Source: Bacillota bacterium
GTDB lineage: Bacteria; Bacillota; UBA994
Direction of reading: 5' to 3'
DNA: 64,000 nucleotides
NCBI GenBank assembly: GCA_018333655.1
Contig: JAGXTJ010000055.1
Coordinates: 39,659 to 103,658 of the forward strand
The position numbers and the translations under genes were made by a program. The notes beneath the pieces were generated by a model that saw nothing but the letters and a program-made list of their open reading frames with translations, ran no database searches and was not told the DNA's origin. Positions 17,404 through 26,744 of this stretch are shown here, in pieces. The first letter of the stretch is position 1; every line of letters starts with the position of its first letter.

Positions 17404-17515
17404 TTCGGGGTCGGGTGTAATTCCCTACCGGTGGTAATGCGCAAGCTAGCCCACGAGCCATTTGGCAGACCTAGTGTGATTCTAGGGCCGACAGTAAAGT
17501 CTGGATGAAAGAAGG
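17404..17515 (+). ncRNA. FMN riboswitch (RFN element)
   Basis: The conserved RFN blocks are present in order: TTCGGGGTCGGGTG, TTCCCTACCGGTGGTAAT, GCTAGCCCACGAGCC, CCTAGTGTGATTCTAGGG, then CCGACAGTAAAGTCTGGATG and a GAAAGAAGG end closing the basal stem. It precedes a terminator and then the RibU-type riboflavin importer gene, so FMN should switch that importer off. Confidence 0.96.
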
Positions 17516-17544
17516 TATGGCATTATTTCTTGTGCTATCTTTGC

Positions 17545-17577
17545 GCCCCGATCGTTGTCGGGGCTTTGTTTTGTTGA
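17545..17577 (+). terminator. Expression-platform terminator of the FMN riboswitch
   Basis: Stem GCCCCGA (17545-17551) pairs with TCGGGGC (17558-17564), followed by TTTGTTTTGTT. It lies between the aptamer and the ribU start. Confidence 0.9.
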
Positions 17578-17632
17578 CGGTGATGGCCACACTCGCACCA
17601 GGCAAAGCCAGCACAATAAGGGAGGTTTACCT

Positions 17633-18187
17633 ATGAACAAGCAAACACGCAACTTAGTCATCATCTCGATGCTAGCAGGCATGAGCTACATCCTCATGTT
17701 TGTCCTGCAGGTTCCCCTGATCCCCTCCGCGCCTTTTCTCAAATATGATCCTAGTGATGTACCTGCCCTTATCGGCGCGTTTATCTTCGGCCCTCTCGCC
17801 GGAGTCGTAATCTCGTTTATTAAGGCCACACTATTCCTACTGACCAAGGGTACAAGCGGCCCGGTTGGATCTATACAAAACTTTCTGGCGTCGGCGTCTT
17901 TCGCCTTGGTGGCTGGGCTAGTCTACAAGAAAATGCCGACTAAGCTCGGCGCCTTCATTAGTATGATCGCGGGTGGGCTCGCTATGACGGCCGTCATGCA
18001 TGTATCTAACGCCACATGGGCCCTAGCCGCTTGGGGTGTGCCAGAAGCGGGGCGCTCCGCTATGCTTTTGACCGCCATCCTACCCTTTAACCTCGCACGT
18101 ATGACAGTTAGTACTCTCATTACTTTCCCCATGTTCCTAGGTGTTATGCCCATCCTCAAGCGGCTTGGCTGGATAGGTATCAACTAG
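17633..18187 (+). CDS. ribU: ECF transporter S component for riboflavin
   Basis: 184-aa membrane protein with about six hydrophobic segments, the substrate-binding subunit of an energy-coupling factor importer. The substrate is set by the FMN riboswitch just upstream and by family features: L-K-Y-D-P-S-D-V-P-A-L near residues 40-50 and the following G-P-L-A-G. The EcfA/EcfT energy module is not in the window and is presumably shared. ATG at 17633 follows AAGGGAGG. Confidence 0.92.
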   Translation: MNKQTRNLVIISMLAGMSYILMFVLQVPLIPSAPFLKYDPSDVPALIGAFIFGPLAGVVISFIKATLFLLTKGTSGPVGSIQNFLASASFALVAGLVYKKMPTKLGAFISMIAGGLAMTAVMHVSNATWALAAWGVPEAGRSAMLLTAILPFNLARMTVSTLITFPMFLGVMPILKRLGWIGIN

Positions 18188-18202
18188 AAGTAGATTATTC
18201 AT

Positions 18203-19051
18203 TTAGTGTTTGCGAAACGGGTTGTAGGCGGCAAAGCGTCCCACTACTTCTTCGACATCAGATATGGTCATAAAGGCCGTCGGGTCAATAGCGAAGACCG
18301 TTTCTTTAAGTTGGACTAGTTCAAAGCGAGTGAGCACGCAGACAATCACTTTACGCGGTTGTTGTTCGTACGCCCCCTCGCCGTGGAGAAAGGTAACCCC
18401 ACGCAGCAGCTTTGCATTTAGAGCCTTGGCCACTTCTTCGGGTTTTGTGGAAACGATCAGCACATTTTTCTTGTCACGCGAGGACTGCATCGAATCAACG
18501 ATGCGGGCCGTGACAAACATGGCCAGCAAGGTGTAAAGGGCCGAGGTCAAATCAAAGAGCACGGCGCCCAGGCCCACGATGATGGCATTGAAGGCCATGA
18601 GCACTTCGCCGATGGATAGCGAAAACTTGCGGTTCAAGATAACCCCCAAGACATCCGTACCGCCGGTAGAGGCCCCTGCTTTAAACACCAAGCCGAGCCC
18701 CAAACCGTTCATAGCCCCGCCAAAGACTGACGCGAGTATAATGTCATCTACGGCGGGGCTTACTGGTACCCAATCCAAAAACGTAGAAAACATCAATACG
18801 GCAAAAGAAGTTAGCATAATAAACTTACCGCCGATATATCTGTAACCAAGGTATAAAATGGGCAGGTTGAAGATCAAGACAAGTATGCCAATGGGCCACC
18901 CCGTCAGTGTACCAATAATAATGCTCATGCCAGAGACTCCACCCGCCAGCATGCGGTGGGGCAAGAGCATCATGTTAAATGACGCTGCCGAACACAGCGC
19001 ACCAATAAGGATGACTATAATCGGCCACACATAACCCTTTATGATTTTCAT
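18203..19051 (-). CDS. YitT-family membrane protein (DUF161/DUF2179)
   Basis: 282 aa. The N-terminal two thirds hold about five to six membrane segments with G-G-V-S-G-M-S and G-A-S-T-G-G-T-D, typical of YitT; the last 85 residues are the soluble DUF2179 domain (F-L-H-G-E-G-A-Y and a final A-Y-N-P-F). ATG at 19051 follows GAGGAGG. Molecular function of the family is unknown. The gene converges on ribU with 15 nt between stops. Confidence 0.87.
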   Translation of the reverse strand: MKIIKGYVWPIIVILIGALCSAASFNMMLLPHRMLAGGVSGMSIIIGTLTGWPIGILVLIFNLPILYLGYRYIGGKFIMLTSFAVLMFSTFLDWVPVSPAVDDIILASVFGGAMNGLGLGLVFKAGASTGGTDVLGVILNRKFSLSIGEVLMAFNAIIVGLGAVLFDLTSALYTLLAMFVTARIVDSMQSSRDKKNVLIVSTKPEEVAKALNAKLLRGVTFLHGEGAYEQQPRKVIVCVLTRFELVQLKETVFAIDPTAFMTISDVEEVVGRFAAYNPFRKH

Positions 19052-19187
19052 CTCGATTACCTCCTCGCGAGCGTTCCCCTTGAGTATAACACGCAACTAC
19101 TATCGTAGTGTTAAGGCAACTTGCGTTGTTCGGTCCGTCTTAAAAGAACGTGCTACGCAGTGGCCACTGTGCTATAATTATTTCGCA

Positions 19188-19265
19188 TGAAGGGGAGTAA
19201 CCTTAACTCGGCGTCAACATACTGGGTGATGAGCCCTGGCTGCCGAGGCCAATTTAATTGGCTGG
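19188..19265 (+). ncRNA. yybP-ykoY (Mn2+) riboswitch
   Basis: The leader carries the characteristic AAGGGGAGTA block, the conserved GTCAACATACTGGGTGATGA type junction, GAGCCCTGGC and the later TTGGCTGGTGAGAC. TATAAT lies just upstream (19173-19178). A terminator follows, then a UPF0016/GDT1-family gene, a known partner of this Mn2+-sensing RNA class. Mn2+ should prevent termination and turn on export. Confidence 0.9.
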
Positions 19266-19268
19266 TGA

Positions 19269-19303
19269 GACTTTCGGCGCACAGCGCCGAGAGTCTTTTG
19301 TTT
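19269..19303 (+). terminator. Expression-platform terminator of the Mn2+ riboswitch
   Basis: Stem GACTTTCGGCGC pairs with GCGCCGAGAGTC (19269-19295, one mismatch), followed by TTTTGTTTC. Confidence 0.88.
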
Positions 19304-19332
19304 CTAGAGACCAGAACCGAAACCGAGGAGGA

Positions 19333-20001
19333 ATGAAATTGTTAGTCTCCCTCGTTACTGCTGCCTTTGTTGTCTTTCTGGCCGAGCTAGGCGACAAAAC
19401 CCAACTAATGTGCATGGCCTTTGTGGCCAAGTACGGCATGCGACGGGTGTTTGCGGGGGCAGCTGCGGCAGCTGTACTTAATACAGCGCTAGCCGTGCTG
19501 ATGGGCGAGGGCCTGACTAGGATTATTCCGCTCTCCACCCTGCAGCTCTTCGCGGGCATGGGCTTCCTAGTGTTTGGCTTCTGGACCATGCGGCAGGGCG
19601 AGCGCGAGGATATGTGTCCCTCGCAAACCGCTACCAAGAAACATCCTTTTTGGACGGTTTTCTTCTCTTTTTTTGTCGCAGAATTTGGCGATAAGACTCA
19701 GCTGGTCACGCTAGGACTTACTGCCAAATTCGACGCCCCGCTCCTCATGTGGGCAGGGGCAAGTTTAGGCTTGGTAGCGGCGCAACTAGTCGGCATCAGC
19801 ATGAGCGGCTGGCTCAGCAAACGCGTGCCACCGCGTATTTTACAGGCCAGTGCGGCCATCATGTTTTTAGCATTTGGCAGCGCAACTCTCTACCAAAGCG
19901 CTCCAGACAGCGCAAAAACCCCTATGATCTTGATGACTTATGTAGCCCTCTTGGGCCTAACTTCTTATCTAATGGTGCAGAAGAAACGTATGTGCGACTA
20001 A
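19333..20001 (+). CDS. UPF0016/GDT1 (TMEM165) family Mn2+ exporter
   Basis: 222-aa membrane protein with the duplicated signature E-L-G-D-K-T (about residues 15-20) and E-F-G-D-K-T (about 120-125), each at the start of a three-helix repeat. Members export Mn2+ (or Ca2+) from the cytoplasm. The Mn2+ riboswitch in its leader strongly supports manganese. ATG at 19333 follows GAGGAGG. Confidence 0.92.
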   Translation: MKLLVSLVTAAFVVFLAELGDKTQLMCMAFVAKYGMRRVFAGAAAAAVLNTALAVLMGEGLTRIIPLSTLQLFAGMGFLVFGFWTMRQGEREDMCPSQTATKKHPFWTVFFSFFVAEFGDKTQLVTLGLTAKFDAPLLMWAGASLGLVAAQLVGISMSGWLSKRVPPRILQASAAIMFLAFGSATLYQSAPDSAKTPMILMTYVALLGLTSYLMVQKKRMCD

Positions 20002-20041
20002 CCTGTTGCAGCTAGAAGGAGAGGAGGTCGCCAGCAGCACC

Positions 20042-21025
20042 ATGAGCCATCTCGATAGCAGTGTTACTTGCTCTACCCCACTTCTAGGCGGTCAGAGCGG
20101 CAGCAAGGTTTCGCGCCTCACAGAAGGGAGTGGCGAAACCAAGATCATTAAAACTACCCGCCGCGAAGACATGCCTGACTACCTTACGGCTAACTACCCC
20201 TCAGTCGACATGGCAGAGTATCTGTTCTACACGGAGCTTCAACCTAAGCTCGACCTACCCGCGCCCTCTCTACTCGGGCACGGGCATTTGCCGCAGGGCG
20301 GGGTATTCTTGGTGCTAGAAGATGTCGCGAAAAGCCATCGTCTGCTGCCTCTAGGGCACCACTACACAACTCTAGAGCTCTTGTCCATCATCGCTACCTA
20401 TGCTCGCCTACACGGTAGGGGACAGAGGATAGCTGCCGCCGATAAGGCCTACTCATGGCTGCACCAAGACCCGCGCACTACTCTTGCCGCACACCTCGTT
20501 TTGCGACACCTGCAAGAGCTAGCAAGAAACGAGTGGACTAATGCTCTGGCAGCTGTGCCCCTTTACTCGCCCCGCCTGCCCTCTCTCTTGCGCGAGGTGG
20601 CAGCGCGCCTAGCCCACTTGCCTTCGACCATTCTCCACAACGACTTCTATGCGACAAATGTCGCTTTGCCCCTAGACTGCACACAACCCGCAGTCTTGCT
20701 GGACTGGCAACTTATCGGGCGTGGCCCCTTACAACTTGATCTCGCCAACATTGGCCTCCTCAGCGCAAGCCCGTGTTTTAAAGAAGTAGATAAAGATGCC
20801 GTGCTACTTGGCTACCTTGAGGCTTTGGCACGAGAAGGCGGCCCCAAAATCACTCTCAGGGCTTTACGCGAGCAGTATACCTACGCTGAGCTCTTGCTGG
20901 CGCTCGATTTCTTGCCACGCTTTGTGCGCGCCATGCATCGCGCCAATGATCTTAACGAGCCTTGGATTCCCTGGATGCGCGATGCCTATGCAACGAACAT
21001 GGCCAATATTGCGGTTCATCTTTAA
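20042..21025 (+). CDS. APH/choline-kinase-like phosphotransferase
   Basis: 327 aa with the aminoglycoside-phosphotransferase fold: V-L-E-D in the middle of the N-lobe, catalytic-loop H-N-D-F-Y-A-T-N (about residues 199-206) and metal-binding L-L-D-W. The Brenner motif is H-N-D rather than the usual H-G-D. The substrate cannot be told; aminoglycosides, choline, sugars and others all fit. ATG at 20042 is 13 nt after GGAGG, slightly long; no better start exists. It follows the Mn exporter by 40 nt and may share its transcript. Confidence 0.75.
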   Translation: MSHLDSSVTCSTPLLGGQSGSKVSRLTEGSGETKIIKTTRREDMPDYLTANYPSVDMAEYLFYTELQPKLDLPAPSLLGHGHLPQGGVFLVLEDVAKSHRLLPLGHHYTTLELLSIIATYARLHGRGQRIAAADKAYSWLHQDPRTTLAAHLVLRHLQELARNEWTNALAAVPLYSPRLPSLLREVAARLAHLPSTILHNDFYATNVALPLDCTQPAVLLDWQLIGRGPLQLDLANIGLLSASPCFKEVDKDAVLLGYLEALAREGGPKITLRALREQYTYAELLLALDFLPRFVRAMHRANDLNEPWIPWMRDAYATNMANIAVHL

Positions 21026-23742
21026 CGTTCTTGGCGTGTGACGGTAACAGGCTGGCCCCAGTCGCAGAAAATATCGCTATGGCTGAGCAAAATACTCTGT
21101 CTACCAAGGGAGAGCACGGCCTGCCGCATTTTTGCTAGGCGTTCTCTGTCTGTGTTAAGAAAGGGATCGTCAAATAGAAGTGGTATGGTGCTCTCTGCGC
21201 TTACAAGATCAGCCATGGCCAGACGGAGTGCTAAGTACAACTGGTCCCTAGTCCCCTGGCTTAACTCAGCCGGGGTTACTTTGTTGCCCCGTTCGGCCAC
21301 CACAAAGACGTGAAATCCTTCGTCAAGCCTAACATGGCGGCCTGTTCCCGTTATCGCCGCAAAGTAGTGCGTAGTTCGGTCTTCCATGTGCCCTCTAGCC
21401 GCTGTGTGAAACTCCTCGGCCGCGCTCTTTAGCTCGGTGATGGCGATTCCGAGCACCCGCGCCTCGCGGGTGTGCTGCCTTTCGCGCTCTAACACTTCTG
21501 CTAGCGCTTCTTCTCCGAGCGCTAGGCTTTCTGTGCTCTGCCCAACGAGGTAGCCTTGCCGATTGCGCAAGCTAAATATTTCCTGCTCGAGGCTTTCAAC
21601 TTGTGCCCGTGCAAGTTCCAATTGTCTCTCGAGCGCTTTCTTGGCTTGGTCCACACCGAGCACATCGTCGGCCTGCTCAGGTGACGGCAGCCCAGGATAC
21701 TTATCCACATGCGCTAGCCACTCTTGGCGCGCTAACAACATATCGGTAGTAGCATCTATTTTGCGACGTGCCAAGGCCGCTATGTCAACTGCATTGTAGT
21801 TCGCTAGCAGGTAGGCTAGCTGGCCTTGCCTAGTACTAATATCTTGTTGCGCCTCTTTTTCGGCCAGGGCAAGGTCAACGTCAATCTGCATCAGCTGCTT
21901 GCTTAGCCCCACATATTCTTTGGCTTGCCGTTCAAAATCGTCCCAAGATGCTTTACGGAGATCGGCCAAGGCATCACTCAATCTTCGCCCCTCTAGAGAG
22001 CAAGAGGAAAGCGCAGAGACTTCGGCGAAGTAACGCGGCAGACCCCTGACACCGTCAGAGCTTCCGCTAGACAACAGGGCGTCGATTTTCTGCCTTAACT
22101 CAGTACTGCGACCTTTCATGTATCGCACGCGCTCTGCGGCCACTCGTTGGCCTTCCCTGACGGTCCCTTCCCTCTCCTTGTACAACAAAAAGTCTTGCCT
22201 CGCTGCGACCAGTAACTCGCTCGAGCCTACATCCAGAAAGGCAGAAGACAAGTCATATGAGGCGAGAGACCCCTCTGTCTCGCGTAGCTCCCCCTGAAGG
22301 ATACGAGTCGCCGGGTTCTTTCCGCGCCAAAATAGAGAGACGGCGAGGCCAAGAGCAAGGAGCAAGACCCCTGCCCCCACCCCCATCTGCCCTCCAATAG
22401 CCATGACGGCCAATGCTCCAGCTAGTAGCCCTGCTACTGCCGGCCAGGCTGTGCGGCGAGGGCGAGAAAGCGCCTCTCGTAGCCTGGCCTCTTGCCGCGA
22501 CTTTTTCTCAAGTAACGACTGTCGTGTACTAAAATTATCAAAATCCTGTAGAGATAGCGCCCGCGGGGCTAGCCCATACTTCTTCTCATAGTCATTCGCC
22601 CAGTTAAGGAGCAGAGCTTCGCTCAAGGCGACCTGTCGTTCACTCTCTAGAGCTTGTGCGAGGTCTTGCTCGCGTTCTTCAAGTTGTGCACTGAGCTCCG
22701 TAACAAAGCGGCGCACAGCATGTACATGCTCCACCGCATGTTCCCCTAAGAGGGCCATGAGCCTAAGAGCTGCGTGCCGAGTCTGTGCCGCGGCCTTTTC
22801 GGACTGTAATTCTCGCAGTCGGGGCAGCTCCCGCGCCGCCAGCTCCAAGGTGCTTTTCTCTATCGCTTGTGATAGGTTGCTGGCGCTAGTACTATCGGCG
22901 TCGATTTTTTGCGCCTTATCGCGGCTGGCCACATACTTGTCTCGCATCACACTCCACTGTTGCCAGGCCACTTGGATGCCAGCTTGGGCCAAAATGTTCG
23001 CCTTCTTGGCTCTTAATTCTCCCAACAGAGCGTCTAGCTTGCTTTCAACCTGCCGTAGCTCCTCTGTAGCTCCCCTTTGTTCGGCTAGACGAAGCTCTAG
23101 CTCCCGTCTCTCGTCCTGTACCTTCTCGAGGGCGCGTTCTTTAGTGCCGCTGCCCAGGCTAGGCGCATAGGCCCTCCAGTTTCGCGTCACATTCTTCAAA
23201 CTATCCTGCAAGAACTCACGAGCCGCCAGGTGATGGGTGCCTCCACCCGAGATAAGCTCCTGCACCTTGGCATCTAGCGCCTGTCCCAGAGGCAAGGGTT
23301 GCGCCACATAGTAGGTGCTACGAAAGGCTTCGCTGCTAGTGACCCCAAAGGTCTCTCGCAAGAAATCTAGATAGGCCTTGTTTGGCTTATGCGCCTCTGG
23401 TTTATGCACCCCGGTAGCAGAGTGATGCCACTTACCGGCGGGGTCGACGCGTCTGACCTCAATGGTGTTCGTGGCAAATGAACGCCTTATGCATAACTCT
23501 ACTCCTTGGCACGAGAGCCACAGCTCACCCTCAAAAGAGCTGCTCCCTCCCCAGTGTCGATACTGCAGTGCAGGCGCTTTCAGACCGAAAAGTACGCCAC
23601 ACAGGCCCTCGGCCATAGTGGATTTACCACTCTCATTGGCGCCTAGCAAGATATTGCTGCCCGGCGAAAAATCAAAGACGGCTTCGCCGCCGTAGAGCCC
23701 CAAGCCGCGCAGAATCAGTCGCTTAAACAATACCATTCCCAC
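21022..23742 (-). CDS. Rad50/SbcC-like SMC ATPase, YhaN family
   Basis: 906 aa. Walker A G-A-N-E-S-G-K-S-T (about residues 33-41), long coiled coils on both sides of a central double hydrophobic segment (about 430-480, flanked by Arg/Lys), then the ABC signature L-S-Q-G-T-R-D-Q and Walker B L-L-F-D-D-P at the C-terminus. The membrane hairpin in place of a plain zinc-hook arm is typical of YhaN. It works with the metallophosphoesterase just upstream; the pair resembles Mre11/Rad50 and B. subtilis YhaO/YhaN, linked to DNA end processing. GTG at 23742 is 3 nt after the partner's stop, with the ribosome site inside the partner's last codons. Confidence 0.88.
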   Translation of the reverse strand: MGMVLFKRLILRGLGLYGGEAVFDFSPGSNILLGANESGKSTMAEGLCGVLFGLKAPALQYRHWGGSSSFEGELWLSCQGVELCIRRSFATNTIEVRRVDPAGKWHHSATGVHKPEAHKPNKAYLDFLRETFGVTSSEAFRSTYYVAQPLPLGQALDAKVQELISGGGTHHLAAREFLQDSLKNVTRNWRAYAPSLGSGTKERALEKVQDERRELELRLAEQRGATEELRQVESKLDALLGELRAKKANILAQAGIQVAWQQWSVMRDKYVASRDKAQKIDADSTSASNLSQAIEKSTLELAARELPRLRELQSEKAAAQTRHAALRLMALLGEHAVEHVHAVRRFVTELSAQLEEREQDLAQALESERQVALSEALLLNWANDYEKKYGLAPRALSLQDFDNFSTRQSLLEKKSRQEARLREALSRPRRTAWPAVAGLLAGALAVMAIGGQMGVGAGVLLLALGLAVSLFWRGKNPATRILQGELRETEGSLASYDLSSAFLDVGSSELLVAARQDFLLYKEREGTVREGQRVAAERVRYMKGRSTELRQKIDALLSSGSSDGVRGLPRYFAEVSALSSCSLEGRRLSDALADLRKASWDDFERQAKEYVGLSKQLMQIDVDLALAEKEAQQDISTRQGQLAYLLANYNAVDIAALARRKIDATTDMLLARQEWLAHVDKYPGLPSPEQADDVLGVDQAKKALERQLELARAQVESLEQEIFSLRNRQGYLVGQSTESLALGEEALAEVLERERQHTREARVLGIAITELKSAAEEFHTAARGHMEDRTTHYFAAITGTGRHVRLDEGFHVFVVAERGNKVTPAELSQGTRDQLYLALRLAMADLVSAESTIPLLFDDPFLNTDRERLAKMRQAVLSLGRQSILLSHSDIFCDWGQPVTVTRQER

Positions 23743-23745
23743 CGC

Positions 23746-24876
23746 CTAATGCTCCTTGCCAAGCGCCGCCAGGCCCAAGCGAAGGGCCTGCAGGCACTCT
23801 TGTTTTTCTTCGACACTAGGCGCAGCTTCGGCTTTGGCCAAGAGTTGACGAGCAAAGTAGCCACGCACAGTGACTTCCTCGGCAATCTGTGACAGATAGA
23901 GCGGAGAGAGCCCCATGGCCTGGTCAACTACTTCGCAGTGGTAGCACAAACCCCTGGCGTAGGCTGATACTTTTTCACCGGCCAGCGCAAAATTCTCGGT
24001 GCCTTGTAGCACGATGCGTACCAGGGCTTCTTTATCTAGGCGCTCGTCAAGCCAGGATCGCAAGTAAGCCTCATCGGGCACTTCATCTAGGTTAAGTGTG
24101 AGAACCCGCTGTGGGCGCACCGCGAGCGCGACGCTACGTAGCGTGGTTCGACCACTGCCTAGTTCTACCAACTGTACCCGGCCGGTACCGCAATCGTCAA
24201 GACCTTTGCCTTCTATGGCGCCACAGTATGATATCACCATTTGTCCGAGCTGATGACTTCGCGCTTGATGAAAGTGCCCCAGGGCCACATAATCATATGC
24301 TGCTCTGGAGAGTTCCTTACTTGACAGAGGCAGACTTCGCCACGTAGCAGGGCAATCTAGTGACCCGTGAAACACGCCGATATGTAGGCCGGGCAGGTCT
24401 TGCCGTGGCAAATCGGCTAACGGGGCGTCGCAACGCGTGGTGCCACCGGTGTAGGCCACGCTGTAAAAGTGCACCGCCTCGCCGCGGATGGCGTAGCTCC
24501 CCACATGCGCAGGTTGGGGATTCGTCACCAGTACCCCCGGCCAACGCTCCGCATACTGGCGGTAGACAGAATCGTGGTAGCTAATTTCATCGTGATTGCC
24601 TGGAACGGTTAGCAGAAACTTACCCCCTTGTGTAAGGCGCGACAGCTGACGCAGCGCCCCCTCTACCAAGGCGGCAGGGGGACGATGGTGCTCAAAGAGG
24701 TCGCCTGCTATGATGACGCCATCAACACTTTCCAGCGGCGATAGGGCAAGATCAACGGCCTTCCTTAAGACTGCATCACGCTCCTCGGCCCGACTAGCAG
24801 ATTTGTCCCCCAAAAATGCTCCCTGCCAACCCAAGTGAAGATCCGACAAATGCATTAAAGTGACTACAGACCTCAC
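23746..24876 (-). CDS. SbcD/Mre11-like metallophosphoesterase, YhaO family
   Basis: About 377 aa. Phosphoesterase motifs in order: D-L-H-L-G, G-D-L-F-E-H, G-N-H-D-E, F-H-G-S and G-H-F-H, which bind two Mn2+ for nuclease activity; the C-terminal third would contact the ATPase partner. The start is uncertain: GTG at 24876 keeps the first beta-strand of the fold, ATG at 24855 would remove most of it, and an open frame continues to 24915. It forms a tight operon with the YhaN-like ATPase and is divergent from the methyltransferase. Confidence 0.87.
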   Translation of the reverse strand: MRSVVTLMHLSDLHLGWQGAFLGDKSASRAEERDAVLRKAVDLALSPLESVDGVIIAGDLFEHHRPPAALVEGALRQLSRLTQGGKFLLTVPGNHDEISYHDSVYRQYAERWPGVLVTNPQPAHVGSYAIRGEAVHFYSVAYTGGTTRCDAPLADLPRQDLPGLHIGVFHGSLDCPATWRSLPLSSKELSRAAYDYVALGHFHQARSHQLGQMVISYCGAIEGKGLDDCGTGRVQLVELGSGRTTLRSVALAVRPQRVLTLNLDEVPDEAYLRSWLDERLDKEALVRIVLQGTENFALAGEKVSAYARGLCYHCEVVDQAMGLSPLYLSQIAEEVTVRGYFARQLLAKAEAAPSVEEKQECLQALRLGLAALGKEH

Positions 24877-24987
24877 TCCTTCCCCCCAAAATCTAGCTAT
24901 GACGCCCCTTAACAAGATGCTATACTAATGACAGTGAACAACAGCCCGCCTCGGCGCGGCATAGACGCCTATGGGAGGTCACACCGA

Positions 24988-25791
24988 GTGGAACTAGTTA
25001 CGAGTGCCAAGAATACCCGCCTTAAAGAGATACGCAAATTGGCCCAGAAATCTTATCGAGATGAGACTGGCCTCTGCTTGGTAGAAGGCATACAGCCATG
25101 CCTGCGCGCCATTGAGAACGGCCACGACGTGGAACTCTTTATCTACTCCCCAGAAATACTGCGGAGCGAGGCAGCGCTCGCCATGGTAAGTGACCTAGAG
25201 AAACGCAATACAAGTATACTAAGAGTGAGCAAGGATGCCTTTGCTTCGCTTTCTCTGCGCGATAACCCCATGGGCATCGCTCTTGTGGCGAAAATGAGGC
25301 CGACTGCTCTATCGCAAGTCGAGCTACGACGAGACTCTATATTGACTGCTCTCTTTAACGTCAAGAGCCCTGGCAACCTTGGCACCATCGTGCGCACGGT
25401 GGATTCCATCGGTGGCGCGGGTGTTGTCCTAGTGGGACAGACCGCCGACCCCTACGACCCACTCTGCATCAAGGCCAGTGTGGGTACGGTGTTCAACGTG
25501 CCCATCATCAAAGTGGCCAGTGCGGATGATTTTCTGACCTGGTGCCATAGTCGGCAAGTAGCGCTCATTACCACCTCCGCCCAAGCGAAGGTAGACTTAG
25601 CAGGGGCCGCATTCTCATACCCCTGCGCTGTGCTCATGGGCAGTGAGGGGCCCGGACTGCCGGAAGACGTACTATCTGCCGGACGGTGGTCAGTGCGCAT
25701 TCCCATGTATGGGCAGGCTTCATCTCTCAATCTAGCTGTGGCGACAGGTATTATCCTTTACGAAGTGAAAAAACAACAGACCTGTCAGTAA
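24988..25791 (+). CDS. SpoU/TrmH-family RNA 2'-O-ribose methyltransferase
   Basis: 267 aa. N-terminal substrate-binding domain (S-A-K-N-T-R-L-K-E and L-V-E-G), then the trefoil-knot SPOUT domain: N-x-G-N-L-G-T-I-V-R-T (motif 1; about residues 127-137), G-S-E-G-P-G-L (motif 2) and I-P-M-Y-G-Q-A-S-S-L-N-L-A-V-A (motif 3). It resembles YsgA-type 23S rRNA methyltransferases; the target nucleotide is unknown. GTG at 24988 follows GGGAGG by 9 nt; an in-frame ATG at 24928 lacks a ribosome site. Confidence 0.9.
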   Translation: MELVTSAKNTRLKEIRKLAQKSYRDETGLCLVEGIQPCLRAIENGHDVELFIYSPEILRSEAALAMVSDLEKRNTSILRVSKDAFASLSLRDNPMGIALVAKMRPTALSQVELRRDSILTALFNVKSPGNLGTIVRTVDSIGGAGVVLVGQTADPYDPLCIKASVGTVFNVPIIKVASADDFLTWCHSRQVALITTSAQAKVDLAGAAFSYPCAVLMGSEGPGLPEDVLSAGRWSVRIPMYGQASSLNLAVATGIILYEVKKQQTCQ

Positions 25792-25809
25792 GTCACGAAC
25801 GAGTTGTTG

Positions 25810-25850
25810 AAGGCTGTCCAACCATGCGTTTGGACAGCCTTTCTGCTTTC
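25810..25850 (+). terminator. Rho-independent terminator of the methyltransferase gene
   Basis: Perfect 12-bp stem AAGGCTGTCCAA (25810-25821) with TTGGACAGCCTT (25830-25841), followed by TCTGCTTTC. It may serve both converging genes. Confidence 0.8.
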
Positions 25851-25876
25851 TTTAAATGTTCTGGGGAGAAAGTCAA

Positions 25877-26488
25877 TTACCGGGGAAGTTTACGCGGCGG
25901 GTTAAAGGTAACACCCATGGTATCTACAGTCACCTTCTTCATCCTAGCCCGCGGTTCGAGAGCCAACCCATTGGCAGCTTGGTCGCTAGGGCCAGCGACA
26001 ATGCGGTCGACTACCTCCATGCCGCTAGTGACACGCCCAAAGGCCGCGTAGGCACCATCAAGGTGTGGGCTTGGCGCATGCATAATAAAGAACTGGGATC
26101 CGGCCGAATCATACAACTGCGAGCGCGCCATGGAAATAACGCCTCGTTCATGCTTTAGAGCATTGCGCACGCCATTCTGCGCGAACTCGCCCTTTATGCT
26201 GTAGCCTGGGCCACCCGTGCCATTGCCGTCTGGGCAACCGCCTTGAATCATAAAGCCCGGTATAAGGCGATGAAAGACCAGCCCATCATAAAAGCCCTTC
26301 TGCGCAAGGTAGATAAAGTTATTTACGCTCTCCGGCGCAACCGCTGGGTCTAGCTCTATTTTGATGATACCGCCATCTTCCATCTCAATTGTGGCCACTG
26401 GTTTTACCTTAGGCTCCTCTCTTTGGCAAGCAGTCAAGGTCACCATAGACAGGGCCACCACAAATAACAGTGCGATTAGCTTTTTCAC
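25877..26488 (-). CDS. Cyclophilin-type peptidyl-prolyl isomerase lipoprotein
   Basis: 203 aa. A signal peptide with lipobox L-T-A-C puts the lipid on Cys21; the mature protein is a cyclophilin fold that isomerises proline bonds outside the membrane. Seen: F-H-R-L-I-P-G-F-M-I-Q-G-G-C (catalytic Arg), S-A-G-S-Q-F-F-I and L-D-G-A-Y-A-A-F-G-R-V. Length suits the extracytoplasmic bacterial cyclophilins. It stands alone. Confidence 0.92.
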   Translation of the reverse strand: MKKLIALLFVVALSMVTLTACQREEPKVKPVATIEMEDGGIIKIELDPAVAPESVNNFIYLAQKGFYDGLVFHRLIPGFMIQGGCPDGNGTGGPGYSIKGEFAQNGVRNALKHERGVISMARSQLYDSAGSQFFIMHAPSPHLDGAYAAFGRVTSGMEVVDRIVAGPSDQAANGLALEPRARMKKVTVDTMGVTFNPPRKLPR

Positions 26489-26637
26489 TCACTATGCCTC
26501 CTAATTAATGGTCTTGCGTTTAACATCTCCCCTCTGTAGTAATTAGACACGCCAGGCCATTTTCCTGCTCCTTCGTCGCAGCAACACCCCCGCCCACCTC
26601 CGAAGCAAAAGGAGCCGCCCCTAGAATTCACGATTTC

Positions 26638-26744
26638 AACCACAGAGTACACAGAGGCGTGGAAAAGAGAGGAAGATGGAACGAGTGCGATTATTCGGTA
26701 TAATTCCTTGTTTCTCTCTTTTGTACTCTGCGTCCTCTGTGGTT
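26638..26744. repeat. CACAGAG/CTCTGTG inverted-repeat element
   Basis: About 107 bp bounded by AACCACAGAG (26638-26647) and CTCTGTGGTT (26735-26744), perfect 10-bp termini. Inside, CACAGAG recurs and GAAAAGAGAGG opposes TTTCTCTCTTTT, so the whole can fold back as a long imperfect hairpin. No transposase is present. It resembles the short CACAGAG-type repeats scattered through many bacterial genomes. Confidence 0.65.
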
